NCBI RefSeq assembly: GCF_004354045.1
Contig: NZ_SMRT01000029.1
Coordinates: 1-56,162, forward strand
DNA length: 56,162 bases
Direction: 5' to 3'
Source: Paenibacillus piri
GTDB taxonomy: Bacteria; Bacillota; Bacilli; Paenibacillales; NBRC-103111
The notes beneath the pieces were generated by a model, which worked only from the letters and a program-made list of their open reading frames with translations, was not told the DNA's origin and ran no database searches. Numbering within the stretch: the first letter of the stretch is position 1; each line of letters opens with the position of its first letter. Below, in pieces: positions 8,875-17,888 of the stretch. Position numbers and translations under genes: made by a program.

Positions 8875-9843
8875 ATGAGTTCAAAAGTAAGGGTCGCGGT
8901 TATAGGCGCAGGAAGGATGGCGAACAGCGTCCATTATCCTTCCCTGGCTTCTTTTGACGATGTAGAAATCGTCGGCATATGCGATTTGTTTCCGGGGCCG
9001 CTGCACGAGACGGGTGACAAGTACGGAATTGCCAACCGGTACGCCGACTACCGCAGCATGATCGAGGATATGCGCCCGCAGGCGGTATATGTGATCGGAC
9101 AGCCGCATGTCATGTACGATATTTGGATGTGGTGCCTGGAGCGCGGTTTGCACCTGTACATCGAGAAACCGCTCGGGATTACGATCCATCAAGCGCGGGC
9201 GCTGGCTTACACGGCGGCAAAAAACGATTGCATCACCCAGGTCGGCTTCCAGAGACGAAGCTCGCCGATGGTGACGAAGCTGCGCGAGGAATGCTTGAAG
9301 CGCGGACCGATCACCCATGCGGTATGCCGATTTTACAAATCCGAGATTCAGCCGTTTCTCGGCGCCAGAGACCGGATGATGGACGATACGGTACACTCGA
9401 TCGATACGATCCGCTGGATGTGCGGCGGCGAAGTCGTCAAGATCGAAAGCCATACAAAGCGCGTCCAGGTGCCGGATATTAATTTTATTTCGGCGACGCT
9501 TCATTTCGATAACGGGGCAACCGGTTATTTGATCAACAGCTGGTCCAGCGGCCGAAGAATTTTTTCAGTTGAAATGCACGCCCCGAATATATGCGCAGAA
9601 GCGGAGCATGAAACGAAAGGCTATTTATACGCGGATGGCGATACCAAGGGGGTCGAGTATGACGCGCGCGAAATGGGCGGAGGCGGCGCGTTGTTCCAAT
9701 ATGGCGGCTTCCGGGCGAAGCATCGCGAATTTATCGACTGTCTGAAGGCGGGAACGCAGCCGTCCTCGCATTTCAAGGATGCGCTGAAGACGATGGAAGT
9801 TGCCGAGACGATATTGGCGCAGGCGCTGCTGGACGGGAGATAG
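8875..9843 (+). CDS. Gfo/Idh/MocA-family oxidoreductase paired with the isomerase
   Basis: This 322-residue NAD(P)-dependent sugar oxidoreductase has an N-terminal Rossmann motif VIGAGRMANSVH, the family lysine in IEKPLGI near residue 101, and an active-site segment DDTVHSID near residue 170 that fits D..H..D. The ATG at 8875 follows AGGAGGATAATC; an in-frame earlier start would lie inside the isomerase gene and has no ribosome binding site. Tight coupling to the isomerase suggests sequential oxidation and isomerisation or elimination on one substrate. Confidence 0.92.
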   Translation: MSSKVRVAVIGAGRMANSVHYPSLASFDDVEIVGICDLFPGPLHETGDKYGIANRYADYRSMIEDMRPQAVYVIGQPHVMYDIWMWCLERGLHLYIEKPLGITIHQARALAYTAAKNDCITQVGFQRRSSPMVTKLREECLKRGPITHAVCRFYKSEIQPFLGARDRMMDDTVHSIDTIRWMCGGEVVKIESHTKRVQVPDINFISATLHFDNGATGYLINSWSSGRRIFSVEMHAPNICAEAEHETKGYLYADGDTKGVEYDAREMGGGGALFQYGGFRAKHREFIDCLKAGTQPSSHFKDALKTMEVAETILAQALLDGR

Positions 9844-9912
9844 AAAACGGACGCAGCGCTGCGGGGAATCGGTACGATTGGGATAAGGACGATCCGGAAG
9901 GAGGTGGCGGGT

Positions 9913-10875
9913 TTGGAATTCACCGACGTGAAGGAACTGACGGCAGGCAAACAGAAAAGCAAAAGCATCAAGCTCATCAGAGATATGGCGAAGGTTTGGC
10001 AATTATATGCGCTGATTGCGCTGCCTTTTGCCTATATCGTTATTTTCAAATATATTCCGATGTACGGAGCTCAAATCGCATTCAAGAACTTTGTGGCGAC
10101 CAAAGGGATATGGGGCAGCTCCTGGGTCGGAATGGCTCATTTTATCCGGTTTTTCGAATCGTATGAATTTTGGAATATTATGTGGAACACGATCAGCCTC
10201 AGTATTTACCAGCTGCTTGCCGGGTTTCCTTTCCCTATCCTGCTGGCGCTGAGCTTGAATTATGTGATGCATGAAAAATTTAAGAAAATGGTACAAATGG
10301 TAACGTACGCGCCCCATTTTATATCGGTCGTCGTTATGGTCGGCATTATTTTCCAAATGCTGGATCCGCGGATCGGTCTGGTTACCTTGATGCTGAAAGC
10401 GCTGGGCTTCGACTCGGTAAGCTTGCTGGGCAATGCCGATTATTTTCAAAGCATCTATGTCTGGTCGGGTGTTTGGCAAAATGTAGGCTTCAGCTGCATC
10501 ATTTATTTAGCCGCATTGTCCGGGATCGATCCTTCGCTGCATGAGGCGGCAGTCGTCGACGGAGCGACCAAGCTGCGCAGAATGTGGCACATCGATTTGC
10601 CGGGAATACTGCCGATTGCGGTCATTTTGCTTATTCTTGAAGTTGGCCGGATGCTGGAAATCGGCTTTGAAAAGGCTTTCTTGATGCAAAATCCGCTCAA
10701 TCTGCAAACGTCGGAAATTATCGACACCTATGTATATAAAGTCGGGCTGGCATCGACAGCAGTCAATTTCTCCTACTCCTCCGCCATCGGACTATTCAAA
10801 AACGCGCTCAATCTCATTTTGCTGGTGGCCGTAAACCGGTTCGCAAAAAAAATGGGCCAGAGCAGTTTATGGTAG
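9913..10875 (+). CDS. CUT1 ABC importer permease (LplB/YteP-like)
   Basis: This 320-residue inner-membrane protein is one of the two transmembrane subunits of cassette 2's importer. It has about six membrane segments, the characteristic YIPMYGAQIAFKNF near residue 44, and the EAA loop LHEAAVVDGATKLRRMW, which contacts the shared ATPase. I choose the TTG at 9913 because AAGGAGGTG lies just upstream; the GTG at 9904 overlaps that ribosome binding site. The companion permease follows 19 bp later. Confidence 0.92.
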   Translation: MEFTDVKELTAGKQKSKSIKLIRDMAKVWQLYALIALPFAYIVIFKYIPMYGAQIAFKNFVATKGIWGSSWVGMAHFIRFFESYEFWNIMWNTISLSIYQLLAGFPFPILLALSLNYVMHEKFKKMVQMVTYAPHFISVVVMVGIIFQMLDPRIGLVTLMLKALGFDSVSLLGNADYFQSIYVWSGVWQNVGFSCIIYLAALSGIDPSLHEAAVVDGATKLRRMWHIDLPGILPIAVILLILEVGRMLEIGFEKAFLMQNPLNLQTSEIIDTYVYKVGLASTAVNFSYSSAIGLFKNALNLILLVAVNRFAKKMGQSSLW

Positions 10876-10894
10876 ACGGGAGGGGAACGCGCGA

Positions 10895-11788
10895 ATGAAT
10901 GCCAAAGTGAAAGAAGCCAAAATCGACCGGATCTTTAATGCCGTCAATTATACGATCCTCACGCTGTTTTTCCTGACCGTGCTTTATCCGCTCGTTTATA
11001 TCGTCAGCGCGTCCTTCAGCTCGACGGATGCCGTCATTTCGGGCAAAGTATGGCTGTGGCCGGTCGAACCGGGCTTGAAAGGCTATAGAGCCGTATTTGA
11101 ATACAACGCGATCTGGACCGGATTCGCCAATTCTCTGTTTTACACCGTTGCAGGGACCGCAGTCAATGTCGTTTTGACGATTATCGCCGCATATCCGCTT
11201 TCCCGTAAAGATTTTATCGGTCGCAACGCGATCATGTTCATTTTTGTGTTCACGATTATGTTTTCCGGAGGGATCATCCCCAACTATTTGCTGGTCAGAG
11301 ACCTGGGGCTGCTGGATACGCCTTGGGCGATGATACTGCCTTCCGCCATGAGCGTGTTCAATGTCATTATTGCCAGAACCTACTTTCAAACGACGATTCC
11401 GAATGAAATGCTTGAGGCGGCGCAAGTCGACGGCTGCTCGGACTGGAAATTTTTGTTAAAAATAGTGATCCCATTGGCGGGTCCGATTATTGCCGTGCTC
11501 ACGCTGTTTTATGCCGTGTCGCATTGGAATTCGTATTTTAGCGCGCTGTTGTATTTAAAGGACAGAAGCTTGTACCCGATTCAATTGGTGCTGCGTACGA
11601 TCCTGATTCAAAATCAGATCGATCCGAGCATGGTAACGAATGAAGATGATTTGATAGCGCGGCAAGGGCTTGCGGACTTGTTGAAATACTCCCTTATTGT
11701 GGTGGCGACCGCACCTATGCTGATCATATATCCGTTTGTGCAGAGACATTTTGTCAAAGGGGTGATGATCGGCTCCATCAAAGGCTGA
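10895..11788 (+). CDS. CUT1 ABC importer permease (LplC/YtcP-like)
   Basis: This second permease subunit of cassette 2 (297 residues, about six membrane segments) has the family-typical YPLVYIVSASFS near residue 35, the EAA loop MLEAAQVDGCSDWKFL, and the C-terminal GVMIGSIKG. GGGAGGGGA precedes the ATG. With the upstream permease and downstream lipoprotein it forms one importer. No ATP-binding subunit is nearby, as is usual for this family, where an MsmX-type ATPase encoded elsewhere is shared. Confidence 0.93.
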   Translation: MNAKVKEAKIDRIFNAVNYTILTLFFLTVLYPLVYIVSASFSSTDAVISGKVWLWPVEPGLKGYRAVFEYNAIWTGFANSLFYTVAGTAVNVVLTIIAAYPLSRKDFIGRNAIMFIFVFTIMFSGGIIPNYLLVRDLGLLDTPWAMILPSAMSVFNVIIARTYFQTTIPNEMLEAAQVDGCSDWKFLLKIVIPLAGPIIAVLTLFYAVSHWNSYFSALLYLKDRSLYPIQLVLRTILIQNQIDPSMVTNEDDLIARQGLADLLKYSLIVVATAPMLIIYPFVQRHFVKGVMIGSIKG

Positions 11789-11836
11789 TGTACCGTGCAG
11801 CGTTGTCGAGTGTACGAAAAAGGGAGGCTGAACGCA

Positions 11837-13507
11837 TTGAAAAAAAAGGCTGTTCAATTATTGGCTGTTCTTTGCTGCGGCTCATTGCTGCTGTCCGCTT
11901 GCTCGAAGAACCAGGCCGCTCCGCCGTCTGCGGAACCGAAGGGAAGTCCGAATGCGGCCAATGTCAATCCGCCGGGGCAATTTCCCGTTGTGAAAGACAA
12001 AATTACGTTGAAGGCGGCTATCCGAGGCAGCAGTCTTGTCGAGGACCTGAAAACAAACGGCTACACCAAATGGCTGGAAAATAAAACGAATGTTCACGTC
12101 GAATGGACGATTTTGGATGAGAAAAGCTATCAGGAGCAGCTGAATCTGCTTTTGGCGAGCGGCAATTTGCCCGACGTTTTGATGAACCTGGATGTGTCTC
12201 CGGAACAGCAAATGATTTACGGCGAGCAGGGCATGTTCGTTTCATTCACGGATCTCATTGAGAAATACGGGGAAAATACGAAAAAAATATTTAAAGAAAT
12301 GCCCGAGGTGAAAAGCGCGGTTACGGCTCCGGGCAACAAAATATACAGCCTGCCCTACATCAACGAATGCTACCACTGCTCGCTCGATTACAAAATGTAC
12401 GTTTACAAGCCGTGGCTCGACAAGCTGGGCTTGAAGGAGCCTGCGACGCTCGATGAATTTTATCAAATGCTCAAGGCTTTCAAGGAAAAAGATCCGAACG
12501 GCAACGGCAAGCCGGATGAAATTGCGCTTATCGGGGGAGAACCGAAAAATGCGATAAAATCGCAGGTTGACGTTTTTCTGATGAACTCCTTTATTTATGA
12601 CGACGGACTAAAGCGGATGATCGTCAAGGACGGGAAGATCGACGTCGTTTACAATAAGCCGGAATGGAAGGAAGGGCTCAAATATTTAAACAAGCTGTAT
12701 AAGGAAGGTCTGCTTGACAGGCAATCCTTCACCATCGATAAAGACGGGCTGAAAAAAATTGCGGAAAATCCGGATATCGCTATCGCCGGAGCGATTCCCG
12801 CCCACTCTCCGTCCGATATTACCATTGTCGAAGGAAAAAGCGGCAGGTGGCTGGATTACCAGCCGATCGCACCGCTTAAAGGGCCGAACGGCGCGCCGAA
12901 AGCGACTTGGCTTGCCTACGACAAGATCAGGCAGGGCGAATTTATTATGACAAGCGCGAATAAATATCCGGAAGCGACGATGCGATGGGCCGATGCGATG
13001 TATGAGTTTGAGGCGGCCTTGTATTCCAATTTCGGCATTGAAGGATCGTCCTGGGAGAAAGCGAAACCGGGGGATCTGGGCAGGGACGGAAATCCGGCCA
13101 CGTACCGGCTTTTGATCCCGTTCGGCCGCGTACAGAACGAAAACTGGGCCCAGTACGGCTTGAATTACCGGACGGATAAAGACTATTATGCAGGCCAGGC
13201 GGTGCTCAAGCAGCCGGATAAAGAAAAGATGTACTACGACATTACGAAGAAAAACTATGAGCCGTATAAACCGAAAATTGAAGAAATTGTGCCACCGTTA
13301 TTTTTCCCGTCGAACGATGCCCAACAGTTGGCCGATCTGGATAAAACGATTAACGATTATGTCAAATCAAGCATCGCCCGGTTTGTTACCGGAGACGCCG
13401 ATATCGAGAAAGAATGGAACAATTACGTACAAACGCTGGATAAGATGAATTTGAAAACGTATATCGGAATTTACCAAAAAGCGCTTGACGCAAAAAAAGG
13501 CGGTTAA
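11837..13507 (+). CDS. Extracellular sugar-binding lipoprotein, large form
   Basis: This 556-residue solute-binding lipoprotein belongs to cassette 2's importer. The start is taken as TTG at 11837, behind AGGGAGG, giving a compact signal peptide with lipobox LSAC and the lipidated cysteine at residue 22. The LASGNLPDVLMN motif near residue 107 places it with LplA/YtcQ-type proteins. It is about 45 residues longer than the binding proteins at 304 and 23852 and clearly divergent from them, so its ligand is probably different and perhaps larger. Confidence 0.92.
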   Translation: MKKKAVQLLAVLCCGSLLLSACSKNQAAPPSAEPKGSPNAANVNPPGQFPVVKDKITLKAAIRGSSLVEDLKTNGYTKWLENKTNVHVEWTILDEKSYQEQLNLLLASGNLPDVLMNLDVSPEQQMIYGEQGMFVSFTDLIEKYGENTKKIFKEMPEVKSAVTAPGNKIYSLPYINECYHCSLDYKMYVYKPWLDKLGLKEPATLDEFYQMLKAFKEKDPNGNGKPDEIALIGGEPKNAIKSQVDVFLMNSFIYDDGLKRMIVKDGKIDVVYNKPEWKEGLKYLNKLYKEGLLDRQSFTIDKDGLKKIAENPDIAIAGAIPAHSPSDITIVEGKSGRWLDYQPIAPLKGPNGAPKATWLAYDKIRQGEFIMTSANKYPEATMRWADAMYEFEAALYSNFGIEGSSWEKAKPGDLGRDGNPATYRLLIPFGRVQNENWAQYGLNYRTDKDYYAGQAVLKQPDKEKMYYDITKKNYEPYKPKIEEIVPPLFFPSNDAQQLADLDKTINDYVKSSIARFVTGDADIEKEWNNYVQTLDKMNLKTYIGIYQKALDAKKGG

Positions 13508-13535
13508 AATCATGACGGAAAGAGGGCGGCACGCC

Positions 13536-14534
13536 ATGCGCGGCATCCTGGTGCAAATTCCGCGTAATGCGGTTGAATGTTTTTTTACTTCGGAGAGCCT
13601 GGATATATTGAACGATCTGGGCGTTGTGGAGTGGAATCCGTATGATCGTCCGTTCACGGAGCAGGAGCTGCTGGAACGCATACAAGGCAAGCACACGGTG
13701 ATTACGACATGGAAAAGCGCACCGATCTCGGAAGCGGTGCTTGCGCATGCGGATGAATTGAAGCTGATCGCCCATATGGCGGGCTCGGTCAAACCGATCC
13801 TGCCTTCAACCGAGGTGTACCGGCGCGGCATCCGGGTGCTGAACAGCAATTACGCCATCGGCGTATCCGTCAGCGAATCGGTGCTTGCCCTTATATTGAC
13901 GCTGGGGCATAAAATAATTCCGGTCGATCGGGTTATGCGGGAAGGCGGAAACGCCAAAAGCGCGGCTTATGAAACCTATGAACTGAGGGGACGGACCGTC
14001 GGCTTGATCGGTCTCGGGATGGTGGCGCGGGAAGTAATCAAGCTGCTGCAGCCTTTCGGAGTCCGCATTCTCGGCTGCGATCCGTTCGTATCCGAAGCGC
14101 AGGCCCGGGAGCTGGGGGTCGTTTTGAAGCCGCTGCGGGAATTGATAGCGGAAGCCGATATTGTATCCTTGCATGCTCCGAAAGTTCCCGAAACGTTCCG
14201 GATGATCGGCAAGGAGGAGCTGTCCTTGCTGCGCGACGGCGCTCTGCTGATCAATACGGCGCGGGGCGATTTGATCGATGAAGCCGCTCTTGTCGAGGAA
14301 CTGAAGAAGAACCGGTTTTATGCCGCGCTGGACGTATTTGTCTTAGAGCCTCTACGTGCTGACAGCGAATTGCGCCGTATGGACAACGTGATCGTCCGGC
14401 CGCATTTGGCCGGCGTCAATCCGGATTCGCGGCTGCGTATCGGCACGATGATGGTGGAGGAAATAAAGCGCTTCTACAACGGAGATCCGCTACGTTTTGA
14501 AGTGAGGGAGGAACAGCTCGACATTATGACCTGA
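13536..14534 (+). CDS. D-isomer-specific 2-hydroxyacid dehydrogenase
   Basis: This 332-residue dehydrogenase for D-2-hydroxy acids or 2-keto acids has an intact nucleotide motif GLIGLGMVAR at 156-165. The catalytic residues are Arg243 (NTARGD), Glu271 (VLEPL) and His290 (RPHLAG). The start at 13536 aligns the protein with its paralogue at 3168; an in-frame ATG at 13512 is an alternative. It directly follows the lipoprotein gene, so it is part of cassette 2. It may act on a sugar-acid intermediate, but the substrate is unknown. Confidence 0.9.
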   Translation: MRGILVQIPRNAVECFFTSESLDILNDLGVVEWNPYDRPFTEQELLERIQGKHTVITTWKSAPISEAVLAHADELKLIAHMAGSVKPILPSTEVYRRGIRVLNSNYAIGVSVSESVLALILTLGHKIIPVDRVMREGGNAKSAAYETYELRGRTVGLIGLGMVAREVIKLLQPFGVRILGCDPFVSEAQARELGVVLKPLRELIAEADIVSLHAPKVPETFRMIGKEELSLLRDGALLINTARGDLIDEAALVEELKKNRFYAALDVFVLEPLRADSELRRMDNVIVRPHLAGVNPDSRLRIGTMMVEEIKRFYNGDPLRFEVREEQLDIMT

Positions 14535-14612
14535 TAAAGGAGTGCGGGAATGCAGGCGCGGCGAACCAACAGGCTTTCAGGTTACGCAGGCAATGTGGGA
14601 TACGATGGCTTA

Positions 14613-14648
14613 GCATATAATGGTATACTGGAACTAGCCATTATATGC
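14613..14648. promoter_or_regulatory. Perfect 11-bp inverted repeat around an extended -10 element
   Basis: GCATATAATGG (14613-14623) and CCATTATATGC (14638-14648) are exact inverted copies separated by 14 bp. The sequence TGGTATACT at 14621-14629 looks like an extended -10 box in the spacer. The arrangement would let a dimeric regulator block transcription of the aldo/keto reductase gene that starts at 14671. Alternatively it forms a leader hairpin. Confidence 0.55.
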
Positions 14649-14670
14649 ACTTGGGAAGGAGTTGGACAAG

Positions 14671-15570
14671 TTGACCGCATTAGATGCAAACCGGATTGAG
14701 CAAATACGCGGCGCCGTCGCTGACCGGAGCGTGCGGCTTCCGGATGGAACATCCGTGCCCAGCCTGGGGCAGGGCACCTGGTTTATAGGGGACGATCCGG
14801 CAAGGAGGAACGAAGAAATCCGCACGCTGCGGCTTGGCATCGAGCTCGGCATGACGCTGATCGATACCGCCGAAATGTACGGGGACGGAAAAGCGGAGGA
14901 GCTGGTAGGCGAGGCGATTCGGGGCGTACGCGAGCGAGTTTTCCTCGTCTCCAAGGTATATCCGCATAACGCCGGATTGAAGCGGATTGCCGCAAGCTGC
15001 GAGCAAAGCTTGAAGCGGCTGCAAACGGATCGTCTCGACCTGTATTTGCTGCACTGGAGAGGCGGCGTTCCGTTAAGCGAAACGATTGAAGGCATGGAGC
15101 GTTTGGTACAGGAGGGGAAGATCGCAAGATGGGGCGTATCCAATCTGGATACCGGCGATATGAAGGAGCTGTTCGGCTGCAATGGAGGAGCGCGCTGCGC
15201 CGCCAACCAAGTGCTGTACCATCTCGGCTCGCGCGGCATCGAATATGATCTGCTGCCATGGCAAAGAGAGCGTCACGTGCCGACGATGGCGTACTGTCCG
15301 CTTGCCCAAGCCGGTTCATTAAGGAAAGGCTTGATTGCCGATCCTACCGTCAGGGAAATCTCCGACGCTCACCGGATCACTCCGTACCAATTGCTGTTGG
15401 CCTGGTCTATCCGCAGCGGGGATGTCATCGCGATCCCGAAAGCATCGTCGGAAAAGCATGTGCTGGAAAATGCGGAAGCCGTACGAATCGAGCTGGGCGA
15501 GGACGATTTGCGCAAGCTGGATGCGGTTTTTCCCAAGCCGTCGCGTAAAATGCCGCTAGATATCGTATGA
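14671..15570 (+). CDS. Aldo/keto reductase (2,5-diketogluconate reductase-like group)
   Basis: This 299-residue NADPH-dependent carbonyl reductase has a complete tetrad: Asp65 and Tyr70 (IDTAEMYGDG), Lys95 (LVSKVYP) and His128 (YLLHWRGG). TTG at 14671 is favoured because GGGAAGGAG ends nine bases upstream; TTG at 14662 overlaps it. It is only distantly related to the aldo/keto reductase at 6885. Its own leader carries a striking inverted repeat, so it may be controlled separately from cassette 2. Confidence 0.9.
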   Translation: MTALDANRIEQIRGAVADRSVRLPDGTSVPSLGQGTWFIGDDPARRNEEIRTLRLGIELGMTLIDTAEMYGDGKAEELVGEAIRGVRERVFLVSKVYPHNAGLKRIAASCEQSLKRLQTDRLDLYLLHWRGGVPLSETIEGMERLVQEGKIARWGVSNLDTGDMKELFGCNGGARCAANQVLYHLGSRGIEYDLLPWQRERHVPTMAYCPLAQAGSLRKGLIADPTVREISDAHRITPYQLLLAWSIRSGDVIAIPKASSEKHVLENAEAVRIELGEDDLRKLDAVFPKPSRKMPLDIV

Positions 15571-15574
15571 ACGA

Positions 15575-15604
15575 TTGACTGATGCAAATCCGATGTTGTA
15601 TGCT
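15575..15604 (+). promoter_or_regulatory. Predicted SigA promoter of the ROK sugar kinase
   Basis: TTGACT (15575-15580) is separated by 18 bp from TATGCT (15599-15604), about 75 bp upstream of the kinase start. Confidence 0.5.
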
Positions 15605-15680
15605 AAAATAATTGTGGCCAATTGCGGCTTGTCTGAGCAAGCGATGTGGTATTTTCGGTAATGGAAGGTGACTTTGACTA

Positions 15681-16559
15681 ATGAAACTGGGAGCAATCGA
15701 AGCGGGCGGTACGAAGTTCGTCTGCGGCATCGGCAATGAGCAGGGAGAAATTTTCGACCGGGTCAGCTTTCCGACAACGACGCCGGAAGAGACGATGGAA
15801 CAGGTCATACGCTATTTCAAGGAACAAGATGTGGAAGCGATCGGCGTCGGTTCTTTCGGTCCGGTCGATTTGAACAAAAACAGCAGCACCTACGGCTATA
15901 TTACAACGACTCCGAAGCCTTACTGGAATCAGTATCCGCTTTTGGGCGAGCTGCAAAAGCACGTGAATGTGCCTCTGGGCTTCGATACCGACGTCAATGC
16001 GGCCGCCCTTGGAGAAGCGGAATGGGGTGCGGCCAAGGGGCTGGCGAGTTGCGTGTACGTAACGATCGGAACCGGAGTCGGGGCTGGAGCGCTTGTCGAA
16101 GGGAAGCTGCTGCACGGCCTACTTCATCCTGAGATGGGCCATATATTGATCAAGCGCCATCCGGAGGATCATTTTGAAGGCAGATGTCCGTACCATCGCG
16201 ATTGTCTCGAAGGAATGGCCGCCGGTCCGGCCATCGAGCAGCGTTGGGGCAAAAAAGGCTTCGAGCTCGAGCAGACGGACAAGGTGTGGGAATTCGAAGC
16301 TTATTATGTAGCGCAGGCGGTGACGAATCTCGTCTATATGCTGTCTCCGGAAAAAATTATTTTGGGCGGCGGGGTCATGAAGCAGAAGCAGCTGTTCCCG
16401 CTTATTCGCGGACATGTGCGTGACATGCTGAACGGCTACGTGCAGAAGCGGGAAGTCGCGGAAGGCATCGACGATTACATCGTCCCGCCGGGTTTGGGCG
16501 ACAATGCGGGTTTGAGCGGCGCCTTGGTGCTGGCCAAGCAGGAGCTTGAACGGGCATAA
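15681..16559 (+). CDS. ROK-family sugar kinase, fructokinase type (YdhR/GmuE-like)
   Basis: This 292-residue ATP-dependent kinase probably phosphorylates fructose or mannose. It starts with the phosphate-binding motif EAGGTKFVCG, has the catalytic aspartate in DTDVNAAALGE near residue 100, and a zinc site of the fructokinase type (HPEMGH, then CPYHRDCLEG near 172-181). That spacing differs from the CPCG..GC pattern of ROK glucokinases and repressors and matches YdhR-like fructokinases. It has its own predicted promoter and a terminator after it, so it is likely a single-gene unit. Confidence 0.9.
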   Translation: MKLGAIEAGGTKFVCGIGNEQGEIFDRVSFPTTTPEETMEQVIRYFKEQDVEAIGVGSFGPVDLNKNSSTYGYITTTPKPYWNQYPLLGELQKHVNVPLGFDTDVNAAALGEAEWGAAKGLASCVYVTIGTGVGAGALVEGKLLHGLLHPEMGHILIKRHPEDHFEGRCPYHRDCLEGMAAGPAIEQRWGKKGFELEQTDKVWEFEAYYVAQAVTNLVYMLSPEKIILGGGVMKQKQLFPLIRGHVRDMLNGYVQKREVAEGIDDYIVPPGLGDNAGLSGALVLAKQELERA

Positions 16560-16599
16560 TCGTTCTGATAAATTTTTATCTATAACGCCAACACCTTTG

Positions 16600-16631
16600 A
16601 AAGTCGGCTGCACGAGACGGCCGGCTTTTTT
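16600..16631 (+). terminator. Rho-independent terminator after the ROK kinase
   Basis: The stem AAAGTCGGC / GCCGGCTTT (16600-16608 with 16620-16628, one G-T pair) is followed by a T run. Confidence 0.85.
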
Positions 16632-16644
16632 GGCTGCCAAGAAA

Positions 16645-16735
16645 ATGTGCGCAGCAGCTTTCTGCAGAAAACCGGGGCTCCCACAAAAGTAATCGGAATA
16701 AGCTTTAAATAAATGGGTTCACTTTTGGAGGGGAT
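16645..16735. repeat. Intergenic hairpin repeat, copy B of the GGGGCTCCC family
   Basis: A left part TGCGCAGCAG..TTTCTGC (from 16648) is also present at 34311. The core at 16674-16697 matches copy A (3044-3067, opposite strand) at 23 of 24 bases. An imperfect hairpin pairs CACAAAAGTAA with the TTCACTTTTGG segment near 16719. It sits just after the kinase terminator. Confidence 0.65.
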
Positions 16736-16750
16736 GTCCGTAAATTTGTA

Positions 16751-16779
16751 TTGGAAAAAAGAAGATGAATGCGTATAAT
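16751..16779 (+). promoter_or_regulatory. Predicted SigA promoter of the phospholipase C-like gene
   Basis: TTGGAA (16751-16756) is followed by a 17-bp spacer and TATAAT (16774-16779), 38 bp before the ATG at 16818. Confidence 0.75.
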
Positions 16780-16817
16780 GGGAAAACGTACAAATAAAGA
16801 TGAAGGGGAGCGATGTC

Positions 16818-17429
16818 ATGCCTTGGCCGATGATTCATTTTTTAATTGCCGACAAGTTATTTGACAATCAACCTCCGCCGTCCTATCTGCTCGGAAGTAT
16901 CGCTCCGGACGCCGTCACGTTAAGAGAGAACGAGCCGACTGCTAAACTAAAGTCGCATTTATTCGATATCAGCCACCGCAGTACGGATCATCTTATTGAT
17001 TTCTATCGCCAAACTGTCAGGCTTAATAAGCAGGATCAAGATTTTAAACTGTTTGTATCCGGTTACATAAGTCACATCATTGCAGATATAAGTTGGGCAA
17101 AAATTAAGAAAGCTGTGAGCCAGTACGATAAATCGCTCAAGCAAATATTGTGGCGGGAAGAAATCCAGATGGATTTTCAGCTATTTCGTCAAGCATCGCA
17201 GCATGAACGGCTACCAACTGAAGTGGACAAAAGCGATTTATACGAGCTGGAGGGGCTTTACACCCGAAGCGAGCTGACAAAGTTCAGAAAGCATGTTTTT
17301 GATTGGCTGCACAATCCGGCGAATGAACCGGGGGTCGCATTGATATACATAACTCCTGCTCTCGTCGAAAGCTTCGTACCTCAGGCGGCCGATGAGCTTA
17401 AGCACTTTTTTGATCGGCTTCATGAATAG
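16818..17429 (+). CDS. Zinc-dependent phospholipase C-like hydrolase
   Basis: This 203-residue protein matches the short cytoplasmic members of the zinc-dependent phospholipase C fold. Visible motifs are PWPMIHFLIADKL at the start, LGSIAPDAV near residue 29, SHRSTDHLIDFY near 52 and YISHIIADISW near 78. These supply the Trp/His/Asp residues that ligate zinc. ATG at 16818 is chosen because AAGGGGAG precedes it; an ATG at 16800 overlaps that site. It has a strong promoter and begins a probable operon with the next genes. Its substrate is unknown; such short proteins have no signal peptide. Confidence 0.78.
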   Translation: MPWPMIHFLIADKLFDNQPPPSYLLGSIAPDAVTLRENEPTAKLKSHLFDISHRSTDHLIDFYRQTVRLNKQDQDFKLFVSGYISHIIADISWAKIKKAVSQYDKSLKQILWREEIQMDFQLFRQASQHERLPTEVDKSDLYELEGLYTRSELTKFRKHVFDWLHNPANEPGVALIYITPALVESFVPQAADELKHFFDRLHE

Positions 17430-17461
17430 CGAACATATAATAATGAATGGAGGCGTTAGCT

Positions 17462-17866
17462 ATGGAAAAGTTGGATATTATGAATGCGAGCAAACGGTTG
17501 GATGTCAAAAATGCTTGTATCGATCAATCCAGATTTGTATGTGTCGGGGCGGAGCGGTTATACTTCGAAAACGTTTCACTCGCGGGCACGAAAATAACGG
17601 ATGCGAATATGAGCGATCTGGAAATCGACGGCGCGCAGCTCGGAGGGGCGTTTATCCATAATATCGGCTTGCCGCCCGAAGGGCATCCGGCCTATACGCC
17701 CGGGGCCGAGCAAAGGCCGCTGCGGTTTGAAAGCTGCGATCTCCGGGGAAGCCGTATCGAGCGCTGCGACTTGTCCCGGGTTGAAATTGCCGATTGCGAA
17801 TTAAGCGGGATGACAATTAATGGAATCCCTGTTGAAGAATTATTGAAATCGTACTTTGAGAAGTAA
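17462..17866 (+). CDS. Pentapeptide-repeat-like protein
   Basis: This 134-residue protein contains degenerate A(D/N)LXX-type repeats, for example VSLAGTKITDANMSDLEIDG near residues 41-60 and CDLRGSRIERCDLSRVEIAD near 95-115. They predict a short right-handed beta-helix interrupted by a Pro-rich loop. Function is unknown; related proteins can be scaffolds or topoisomerase-binding proteins. ATG at 17462 follows GGAGGCG. It is 32 bp after the phospholipase C-like gene and 22 bp before the acetyltransferase. Confidence 0.75.
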   Translation: MEKLDIMNASKRLDVKNACIDQSRFVCVGAERLYFENVSLAGTKITDANMSDLEIDGAQLGGAFIHNIGLPPEGHPAYTPGAEQRPLRFESCDLRGSRIERCDLSRVEIADCELSGMTINGIPVEELLKSYFEK

Positions 17867-17888
17867 TTCGCTTGAGGGAGAGGATTCC

